Shown here piece after piece: positions 32,556 through 38,520 of a stretch of 38,520 nt of DNA (position 1 is the first letter of the stretch; every line of letters begins with the position of its first letter). Below the pieces are notes generated by a model. The model saw nothing but the letters and a program-made list of their open reading frames with translations, made no database searches and was not told the origin of the DNA. Position numbers and translations under genes: made by a program. Source of the DNA: SIG440 sp045591035 (GTDB lineage: Bacteria > Bacillota > Clostridia > Monoglobales > Monoglobaceae); the NCBI GenBank assembly GCA_045591035.1, contig JAZNSG010000061.1:1-38520 (forward strand). Reading direction: 5' to 3'.

Positions 32556-33644
32556 ATGCAAATGGAAAATTCATTAAGCAAAAAGGATATGGGTTTTATC
32601 CTGATAAACCTGCTGACTTATCGTCTTTTCACCGACAGCCCGTTGGTTTTTCCCAAAACAGCAGGTCAGGCAGCCACAATTTCAGCCATTCTTTCCGCAA
32701 TAGCCGCAATGCTTGTTATTATCTTTCTTTGTCGCATTCGGGAGCGCTTGTCCGGAGAAAGTCCTGTGACTTTGATTTCAGACTTTCTTGGAAAAAAGAG
32801 AAAGGCATTATTATATATTCCCGTCCTTGCCTATCTTTTAGTATCATCCATTCTTATGCTCAAGGAGTTTTCTGAAACAGCAAAGCTCATCGCCTTCCCC
32901 ACTGCTCCCCTTTGCTTTACTGCATTATTTCTCACATTAGGCATTGTCTTTTCGGCATACTGTGGAACGAAACCTATAGCACGTCTGCACAGTCTTTTCG
33001 TTCCGATTATTCTGGGTGTTCTCTTTTTTATTATTATTTCCGCCCTATGGGGCAGTGACTTTTCTAACCTCTTCCCCATACTCGGCAGAGGTCCCAAAAA
33101 GGTTCTCTCAGGTGGTTTTTATGGCACGGTTATGTTCACCGATATAATCATTTTTTTACTGATAGTCCCTCCGTCAAAAAAGGGCTCGGCATTTCACAAA
33201 CATTTATGGCCATATGCCCTGACAGGTCTTATGGCTGTTGTTTTAACGGTATTTTCTTATACCGTAAAAATTCCTTATCCTATCTCGGCCGATTCAAAGC
33301 TTCCAGCCTACCTGCTTCTAAAAGAAATCCACTACGGAAAGTTTCTGCAAAGGATTGATGCCCTCTTTCTTCTTGCAAGTTCTCTCAGCGGTATGCTATA
33401 TCTGGGACTTTGTATTCGCGTGTTCTCAAACATTTTCAAGGAGGCTTTTTCGGTTTCTGACAAAGCTCCCATCGTTTTCCCGATTACCCTCATAGTTCTT
33501 TTTTCAGCCTTGGGGGCAGTGTTTATAAGCTCACATTTGGCTTTGACTTTGCTCCTCGCATTAGGCTTCGGCTCTTTATTTTTAATAATTGTGTTAACCT
33601 TATTTTCCGCAATCAGGAGGAAAAACGCCCATGAAAATCCTTAA
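32556..33644 (+). CDS. spore germination protein, GerB family (B subunit permease)
   Basis: A 362-residue protein with about ten membrane helices of the APC-like spore permease family, which binds the germinant. It opens with a short basic N-terminus (SLSKKDMGFILINLL). The ATG at 32556 lies one base after the gerA stop with AAAGGAG nine bases upstream. It overlaps the C-subunit gene by 14 bases. The ligand cannot be predicted from the sequence. Confidence 0.93.
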   Translation: MQMENSLSKKDMGFILINLLTYRLFTDSPLVFPKTAGQAATISAILSAIAAMLVIIFLCRIRERLSGESPVTLISDFLGKKRKALLYIPVLAYLLVSSILMLKEFSETAKLIAFPTAPLCFTALFLTLGIVFSAYCGTKPIARLHSLFVPIILGVLFFIIISALWGSDFSNLFPILGRGPKKVLSGGFYGTVMFTDIIIFLLIVPPSKKGSAFHKHLWPYALTGLMAVVLTVFSYTVKIPYPISADSKLPAYLLLKEIHYGKFLQRIDALFLLASSLSGMLYLGLCIRVFSNIFKEAFSVSDKAPIVFPITLIVLFSALGAVFISSHLALTLLLALGFGSLFLIIVLTLFSAIRRKNAHENP

Positions 33645-34794
33645 ATTCACGCTCTCCGCACTTCTTATTCTTGCTGTTTGCTTTTCTCTTTTTGGTTGCT
33701 ATGACCAACAGGAAATAAACGAAACAGCCTATATGGTAGCTCTTGGCATAGATAAGGGTAAGTCATCTGACTTTGTGTATACTCTGCAGTTTTCAAGTCC
33801 CCTCCCCTTTTCCTCTGACGAAGGCGGACATAACAGCGGTGAAACCAGCAATCTGTCAGTATCGGCCGCTGACTTTTATACAGCAAAAAACACAGCGGAG
33901 AATCTGCTCATAAAACACATAAGCATGGCACATCTGAAAATGATTGTATTCTCAACCGAAATTGAGGCTGATGGGCTTTTAACTCACACAGAATTTCTTC
34001 TCAAAGAGCGTGAAATCCGCCCCCACACCTCGGTAGCCGTGACGGATAACTCTGCCCGGAAATATATTGAAAGCATGAACCCATCCGAAGGCGGAAATAT
34101 CGCTGAGCATTATGAACTTATGGCGCTTAAATCAAGTAACCTTTATGCCCCCACAAAAGAGCTTTCGGATTTCGTAGATGAATTAATCAAAAAGGACGGT
34201 GCTTCAGCCATACCCATCGCAATATTAAAAGAAAGCAACAACATCGGTAAAACAAACGAAAACAAATTGCTTGGAACAGGTGTCTCATCTATATCAGACT
34301 CCCACTCAAGCCTGAGTGGTATGGCAATTTTTTGCCAAGGCAAACTATGTGGCACCATGGATGGGGATAATGCTCTCATATATAATATTCTGTCTCAAAA
34401 AATCAAGTATACAACACTAACCATAAAAAGTCCGGATAATACTGAAACTTTAGGTTTCAGGCTGACTATTCCCGAAAAGGCTTCATACAAGGTGCGCTCC
34501 GACTCTGCTTTTTGTTTGATTTCTGTGTCCCAGTCCTTTGAAATTGAGTATCTGGGAGGACGTCTCCCAAAAAGTTTTTCCTCCTTTGATGAACTGTTTT
34601 CCTACGCAAATCAAATCCTGACAAATGAATTCAGTGTCTTTTTATATGATATTTCACACAAAAAAAATGCAGATATATTGCATATCGGCGATTGCTTTAA
34701 AAAGCAATTCTACACCCAGCCCCAATGGGAAAATTCCGGTTGGGATAGGCTCTACAAAACTGCAAAATTTTCTGTTAATTTAAACTTTATCTAG
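33631..34794 (+). CDS. spore germination lipoprotein, GerC family (C subunit)
   Basis: A 387-residue lipoprotein. The signal peptide ends in the lipobox LFGC with Cys23, followed by the family start YDQQEINETAYMVALGIDKG. GerC domains 1-3 follow, including VAVTDNSARKYIESM near 130. It sits on the outer face of the inner spore membrane in complex with the A and B subunits. The start follows AGGAGG inside the end of gerB. Confidence 0.94.
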   Translation: MKILKFTLSALLILAVCFSLFGCYDQQEINETAYMVALGIDKGKSSDFVYTLQFSSPLPFSSDEGGHNSGETSNLSVSAADFYTAKNTAENLLIKHISMAHLKMIVFSTEIEADGLLTHTEFLLKEREIRPHTSVAVTDNSARKYIESMNPSEGGNIAEHYELMALKSSNLYAPTKELSDFVDELIKKDGASAIPIAILKESNNIGKTNENKLLGTGVSSISDSHSSLSGMAIFCQGKLCGTMDGDNALIYNILSQKIKYTTLTIKSPDNTETLGFRLTIPEKASYKVRSDSAFCLISVSQSFEIEYLGGRLPKSFSSFDELFSYANQILTNEFSVFLYDISHKKNADILHIGDCFKKQFYTQPQWENSGWDRLYKTAKFSVNLNFI

Positions 34795-34803
34795 GAGGTT
34801 AAA

Positions 34804-34968
34804 ATGCCCACAATCTTTAAAATTTTTTTCATCATCTCTGCCCTATGGTGCGGAGTCTATACGACAGGCTTTGCTTTATTTGAAATAAAAAACCGCCGAA
34901 TATTCGGCGGTATTATGTGTGTTGTGCTTGTAATCGTTATGGTGCTTACATCGGTTCGCATTCTTTAG
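34804..34968 (+). CDS. 54-residue two-helix membrane protein after gerC
   Basis: An ATG preceded by TAGGAGGTTAAA, nine bases after the gerC stop, opens a 54-codon frame. The protein has two hydrophobic segments (residues 4-26 and 36-53) joined by the basic turn EIKNRRIFGG. Small two-helix 'D subunits' are known in some Bacillus ger operons and modulate germination, so a similar role is inferred. The middle of the gene also encodes the terminator of the opposing mtaB gene, as a 20-base palindrome. No homologue is recognised by sequence. Confidence 0.7.
   Translation: MPTIFKIFFIISALWCGVYTTGFALFEIKNRRIFGGIMCVVLVIVMVLTSVRIL
34887..34911 (-). terminator. mtaB terminator inside the small ger gene
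   Basis: A perfect 20-base palindrome (34892-34911, arms ACCGCCGAAT/ATTCGGCGGT) followed on the minus strand by six T residues (34887-34892). It lies about 60 bases past the mtaB stop and wholly inside the 54-codon plus-strand gene. Confidence 0.85.
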
Positions 34969-34969
34969 C

Positions 34970-36220
34970 CTAAAAGGTGTAATCAACAAACTTTCCGGTA
35001 ATATCCTCATCGCTCTCTACAAACACTTCCATGTAGTTTGCGGTTGTTCCGTGGAATCTTCCGTCCTTTGCCCGGATTTCTGCAAGAACTTCAAGGGTTT
35101 TGCCCTTGTATCCCTCATAAAATTCCTTCTTCATTTCTTCTCCCAACGCAATGAGACGTTTGCTTCGTTCTTCTTTTACCGGCTCGGGAATCTGTTCAGG
35201 CATTGATGCTGCAACAGTCCCTTTCCTGGGCGAATACTTAAATATGTGCATCTGCATAAAACCTATCTCTTTGCAAAATTCAAAGGACTTTTCAAACTCC
35301 TCGTCTGTCTCCCCCGGGAATCCCACCATAACATCGGTGGTTATTGAAACATCCTGAAGGTTTTCCCGGAGAAGCTTTACCGCATTTCGATATTCCTCAG
35401 TGGTATATCGGCGTTTCATTCTCTTCAAGGTCTCATCACAGCCACTTTGAAGAGCCAGATGGAACTGAGGACAAAGATTTTGGAGTTTTTTTGCTCTGTC
35501 AACAAAATCTTTTGTTATCACCACGGGTTCTATTGAGCCAAGACGAACACGCTTTATGCCCGGAACACCTGATACCCGCTCAACCACGTCAATCAGTTTC
35601 AGGTTACTTCCCAGGTCTTTCCCATAGGACCCAATATGAATCCCGGTCAGAACAATCTCTGAAAATCCCTTTTCCGAGAGCAGCCTTACCTCGTCAACAA
35701 TTTTCTCAATATCCCTGGAACGCACCGGTCCCCGGGCATACGGGATTATACAATATGTGCAGAAATTTGTGCAACCATCCTCAATCTTCACATTTGCACG
35801 AATACGGCTCTGGTCAGATGTCAGACAAAGCTCCTCAAAGCTTCGCTCTTTCATTACATCCTTGCGGATAACGGTTTTCTTTCCCTTAACCGCCTTATCC
35901 ACAAGCTCAACCAGACTTTTTCTGTCAGTCGTACCAATCAGCACGTCTATATCCTGAGAGTTTTTCAGCTTTTCTGGCTCTGTCTGAGCATAACAGCCCA
36001 TAACCGCCACAATGGCTTTGGGGTTTTGTTTTTTTGCCCTGCTGATTTGCTGACGTGACTTCTGAGCACCCATACTTGTTACAGCGCAGGTATTTATGAC
36101 ATATACATCAGCCACGCCCTTTTGAATAACCTCGTACCCTGCATCCTTAAACATTTCAGCAAGAGCCTGGCTTTCATAAAAGTTTGTTTTACAGCCCAAT
36201 GTAACAAATTTTACTCTCAT
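34970..36220 (-). CDS. mtaB: tRNA t6A37 methylthiotransferase MtaB
   Basis: A 416-residue radical-SAM methylthiotransferase that converts t6A to ms2t6A at position 37 of tRNAs reading ANN codons. The N-terminal UPF0004 domain has the cluster cysteines Cys10 (TLGCKTN), Cys45 and Cys76; the radical-SAM motif CTNFCTYC lies at 150-157; a C-terminal TRAM-like region closes the protein. GC-rich GIHIGSYG and SGCDETLKRMKRRY are typical of MtaB rather than MiaB. ATG at 36220 gives the usual N-terminus MRVKFVTLGCK; the ATG at 36244 has no ribosome site. Confidence 0.94.
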   Translation of the reverse strand: MRVKFVTLGCKTNFYESQALAEMFKDAGYEVIQKGVADVYVINTCAVTSMGAQKSRQQISRAKKQNPKAIVAVMGCYAQTEPEKLKNSQDIDVLIGTTDRKSLVELVDKAVKGKKTVIRKDVMKERSFEELCLTSDQSRIRANVKIEDGCTNFCTYCIIPYARGPVRSRDIEKIVDEVRLLSEKGFSEIVLTGIHIGSYGKDLGSNLKLIDVVERVSGVPGIKRVRLGSIEPVVITKDFVDRAKKLQNLCPQFHLALQSGCDETLKRMKRRYTTEEYRNAVKLLRENLQDVSITTDVMVGFPGETDEEFEKSFEFCKEIGFMQMHIFKYSPRKGTVAASMPEQIPEPVKEERSKRLIALGEEMKKEFYEGYKGKTLEVLAEIRAKDGRFHGTTANYMEVFVESDEDITGKFVDYTF

Positions 36221-36273
36221 ATTCTCAATTCTTCCAATTCTCATTTCATATTTTAAAAAAATTTTGTGATAAA

Positions 36274-36302
36274 ATTATACACTTTTTTATTGACTATTGC
36301 AA
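36274..36302 (-). promoter_or_regulatory. sigma-A promoter of mtaB
   Basis: On the minus strand, -35 TTGCAA (36297-36302), 17 bp, -10 TATAAT (36274-36279). Its -35 box abuts that of the opposing HPr-like promoter with one base between. Confidence 0.7.
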
Positions 36303-36318
36303 GAAAAAAATATATAAT
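36290..36318 (+). promoter_or_regulatory. sigma-A promoter of the HPr-like gene
   Basis: -35 TTGACT (36290-36295), 17 bp, -10 TATAAT (36313-36318), about 44 bases before the start. It overlaps the mtaB promoter. Confidence 0.85.
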
Positions 36319-36361
36319 AGGAAAAGAAAAATGGAGTTTAATATTTCAGGAGGTGTATTTT

Positions 36362-36589
36362 ATGAAAACTTGTACTATTTTGTTAAGCTCAATCAACGAT
36401 GTTAAGAACTTTGTTAACATTGTAAGCCGTTATGATTGTGACATTGATCTGGCATCAGGCAGATATGTTGTTGACGCAAAGTCAATTATGGGTATTTTCA
36501 GCCTGGACCTGAGCAAACCCATTACCGTAGAAATTCACAACGATGACTGTGAACAGGTTCTTGAGGCACTCAAACCATTTATCCAGTAA
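36362..36589 (+). CDS. HPr-fold protein lacking the phosphorylatable histidine
   Basis: A 75-residue protein with the HPr fold: KSIMGIFSL with Ser41 matches the regulatory-serine region of HPr (KSIMGVMSL). The segment that should carry the active-site His15 reads SSINDVKNF, with Asn in its place, so PTS phosphotransfer is not expected. Like Bacillus Crh, which has Gln instead of His, it may serve a purely regulatory role, with Ser41 as a possible HPr-kinase site. The start follows AGGAGGTG. Confidence 0.85.
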   Translation: MKTCTILLSSINDVKNFVNIVSRYDCDIDLASGRYVVDAKSIMGIFSLDLSKPITVEIHNDDCEQVLEALKPFIQ

Positions 36590-36697
36590 TCCATTTCGAT
36601 TAAATCAAATAATTTGGTCAAACATCTTCGGTCTTTCGTTTATGCGAAATTTAGGCCGTGGGTTTTTGTGCCTTTTTATGCTTTTAAAAGGTTATAT

Positions 36698-37171
36698 ATG
36701 AACACCAAAGAATTTTTTATGAACGCCGCTTTGAAAGAAGCGGAAAAAGCTTATGCTTTGGGCGAAACTCCCATAGGCGCCGTCGTGGTGAAAGACGGTG
36801 AAATCATTGCTGCCGCCCACAATCTTCGTGAAACTGGCAAGAATGCTCTGTACCATGCAGAATTGATTGCAATAGATGCCGCCTGCAAAGTTTTGGGCGG
36901 TTGGAGGCTTCATCAGTGTGACCTTTATGTCACCCTTGAGCCGTGCATTATGTGCAGCGGAGCAATCCATCATGCCCGTATAAAAAATCTTTACTTTGGT
37001 GCTTCCGACCCCAAGGGCGGCGCTGTTCTTTCAGCTCTTAACGCCCCAACTGCGGACACACTCTTCTGCCACACAAACTGCGAGGGCGGAATATTGCTCG
37101 ACGAATGTTCGGAAATTCTTAGACGGTTTTTCAGGGAACTTCGCTCGGGCAAAATCAATACTGATAAATAA
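36698..37171 (+). CDS. tadA: tRNA-specific adenosine deaminase
   Basis: A 157-residue zinc deaminase converting A34 to inosine in tRNA-Arg(ACG). Zinc ligands are His53 with catalytic Glu55 (HAE) and Cys83/Cys86 (PCIMC). PIGAVVV near residue 25 and the family length fit TadA. The ATG at 36698 follows AAAAGG; the earlier in-frame start at 36614 has no ribosome site. It lies 108 bases after the HPr-like gene with nothing notable between them. Confidence 0.93.
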   Translation: MNTKEFFMNAALKEAEKAYALGETPIGAVVVKDGEIIAAAHNLRETGKNALYHAELIAIDAACKVLGGWRLHQCDLYVTLEPCIMCSGAIHHARIKNLYFGASDPKGGAVLSALNAPTADTLFCHTNCEGGILLDECSEILRRFFRELRSGKINTDK

Positions 37172-37208
37172 TTAATTAATATATACTACTTAAGGAGGAA
37201 TTTTTGTA

Positions 37209-38520
37209 ATGAGCAAAAAATTCGTTTATCTTTTCAGCGAAGGCGACGCTTCAATGAGAGAACTTCTCGGCGGTAAAGGCGCAAACCTTGCTGAAATGAC
37301 CAAAATCGGTCTCCCTGTTCCCCAGGGTTTCACCGTATCAACAGAGGCTTGTACTCAGTATTATGAGGACGGCAGAAAAATCAATGATGCAATCAAAGCA
37401 GAAATCATGGAAAACATCACCAAGATGGAAGCCATCTGCGGCAAGAAGTTCGGCGACAAGGAAAATCCCCTTGTCGTTTCAGTTCGCTCAGGTGCAAGAG
37501 CATCAATGCCCGGCATGATGGATACAATCCTTAACCTTGGTCTTAACGAAGACGTTGTTGAAGCTATGTCTGCTAAATCCGGCAACGCTCGTTGGGCTTG
37601 GGACTGCTACAGAAGATTTATCCAGATGTATTCTGACGTAGTTATGGAAGTTGGTAAGAAGTACTTTGAACAGCTTATCGACGAAATGAAAGAAGAAAAA
37701 GGCGTAACTCAGGATATCGAGCTTACTGCTGAAGACCTTAAGGTTCTTGCTGGTCAGTTCAAGGCTGAATACAAGAACAAAATCGGAAAGGACTTCCCCA
37801 CAGACCCCACAGAACAGCTTATGGGTGCTGTTGAAGCCGTATTCCGTTCATGGGATAACCCCAGAGCAAACGTATACCGTCGTGACAACGATATCCCTTA
37901 TTCATGGGGTACTGCTGTTAACGTTCAGATGATGGCATTCGGTAACATGGGCGACGATTGTGGTACAGGTGTTGCGTTCACTCGTGACCCAGCTACCGGT
38001 GAACCCGGACTTATGGGTGAATTCCTTGTTAACGCACAGGGCGAAGACGTTGTTGCAGGTGTTCGTACACCTATGCCTATCGCTGAGATGGCTGAAAAGT
38101 TCCCTGCTGCATTTGCTGAATTCCAGAAGGTATGTGCAATCCTCGAAGACCACTACCGTGATATGCAGGATATGGAATTTACCGTTGAAAACGAAAAGCT
38201 CTATATGCTCCAGACAAGAAATGGTAAGAGAACAGCAAAAGCTGCTCTTAAGATTGCTTGTGACCTCGTTGACGAAGGCATGATCGACAAGAAACAGGCT
38301 GTTGCTATGATCGACCCCAGAAACCTTGACACACTTCTCCACCCACAGTTTGATACAAAAGCTCTTAAAGCTGCAACACCTATGGGCAGAGGTCTTGGTG
38401 CATCTCCCGGTGCTGCTTGCGGTAAAGTTGTATTCACCGCTGAAGATGCAGTAGCATGGGATGCAAAGGGCGAAAAAGTAATCCTTGTTCGTCTTGAAAC
38501 TTCTCCCGAAGATATTACCG
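37209..38520 (+). CDS. ppdK: pyruvate, phosphate dikinase (5' part, cut by window edge)
   Basis: The first 437 codons of a protein that normally has about 875 residues. PPDK reversibly converts pyruvate, ATP and Pi to PEP, AMP and PPi, and in anaerobes often replaces pyruvate kinase. Visible parts are the ATP-grasp nucleotide-binding domain (LLGGKGANLAEM, VSVRSGARASMPGMMDT, FGNMGDDCGTGVAFTRDPATGE, FTVENEKLYMLQTRNGKRT) and the start of the swivel domain (GRGLGASPGAACG, LETSPED). The phospho-histidine and PEP-binding domains lie outside. A strong AGGAGG site and biased codon use suggest high expression. The frame stays open to the last base. Confidence 0.96.
   Translation, partial: MSKKFVYLFSEGDASMRELLGGKGANLAEMTKIGLPVPQGFTVSTEACTQYYEDGRKINDAIKAEIMENITKMEAICGKKFGDKENPLVVSVRSGARASMPGMMDTILNLGLNEDVVEAMSAKSGNARWAWDCYRRFIQMYSDVVMEVGKKYFEQLIDEMKEEKGVTQDIELTAEDLKVLAGQFKAEYKNKIGKDFPTDPTEQLMGAVEAVFRSWDNPRANVYRRDNDIPYSWGTAVNVQMMAFGNMGDDCGTGVAFTRDPATGEPGLMGEFLVNAQGEDVVAGVRTPMPIAEMAEKFPAAFAEFQKVCAILEDHYRDMQDMEFTVENEKLYMLQTRNGKRTAKAALKIACDLVDEGMIDKKQAVAMIDPRNLDTLLHPQFDTKALKAATPMGRGLGASPGAACGKVVFTAEDAVAWDAKGEKVILVRLETSPEDIT

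Noticed and set aside
1..38520. CRISPR array, prophage, integrase or transposase
   Set aside because: No regularly spaced direct repeats and no such protein motifs were found on either strand.

Overview
The window is about 38.5 kb of a chromosome from an endospore-forming, low-to-moderate GC Gram-positive bacterium. It most resembles an uncultured Clostridia / Oscillospiraceae-like lineage. Support comes from sporulation and germination genes (a SipL-like coat protein, SpoVAD, SpoVAE, SpmA, SpmB, a GerA/GerB/GerC operon), a VanW protein, YycH/YycI and YycJ homologues, pyruvate phosphate dikinase, strong AGGAGG-type ribosome sites, frequent TTG/GTG starts and consensus sigma-A promoters. No phage, integrase, transposase or CRISPR array was seen.

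Layout. 1-965: a four-helix-bundle gene beside a palindromic element, then a Thr-Tyr-Glu tRNA operon with a consensus promoter and a terminator. 965-4470: a YfcE-type phosphoesterase, then a plus-strand group of three uncharacterised small genes and a SipL-like spore coat protein. 4467-7490: WalJ/YycJ, MurA and a YigZ/IMPACT protein. 7492-10051: a minus-strand spore group spoVAD-spoVAE-spmA-spmB, with no spoVAC beside it. 10052-12834: intergenic repeats around one secreted protein that has a long, hairpin-rich leader.

12835-22589 is the accessory heart of the window. All genes are on the minus strand: an 879-residue FG-GAP/VCBS propeller protein, a neutral-ceramidase-like protein, an SGNH esterase with a GxDLY domain, and two copies of a two-gene module (creatininase-family amidohydrolase plus an NAT_N/GNAT_C-type acyltransferase). 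None of these seven has a visible signal peptide, so they look like a cytoplasmic pathway built from amide and ester hydrolases and acyltransferases. One module copy has an internal TTGACA-17-TATAAT promoter framed by two inverted repeats. This is the best candidate for an undescribed system, but its substrate cannot be read from sequence.

22843-30681: a TPR membrane protein with AsnRS, an orphan yycH-yycI pair, a small secreted protein, a signal-less cell-wall amidase and a VanW protein. 30914-34968: a gerA-gerB-gerC germinant receptor operon plus a 54-residue two-helix membrane protein whose coding sequence contains the terminator of the opposing mtaB gene. 34970-38520: mtaB and an HPr-like gene with face-to-face overlapping promoters, tadA, and the first 437 codons of ppdK, which runs off the right edge.
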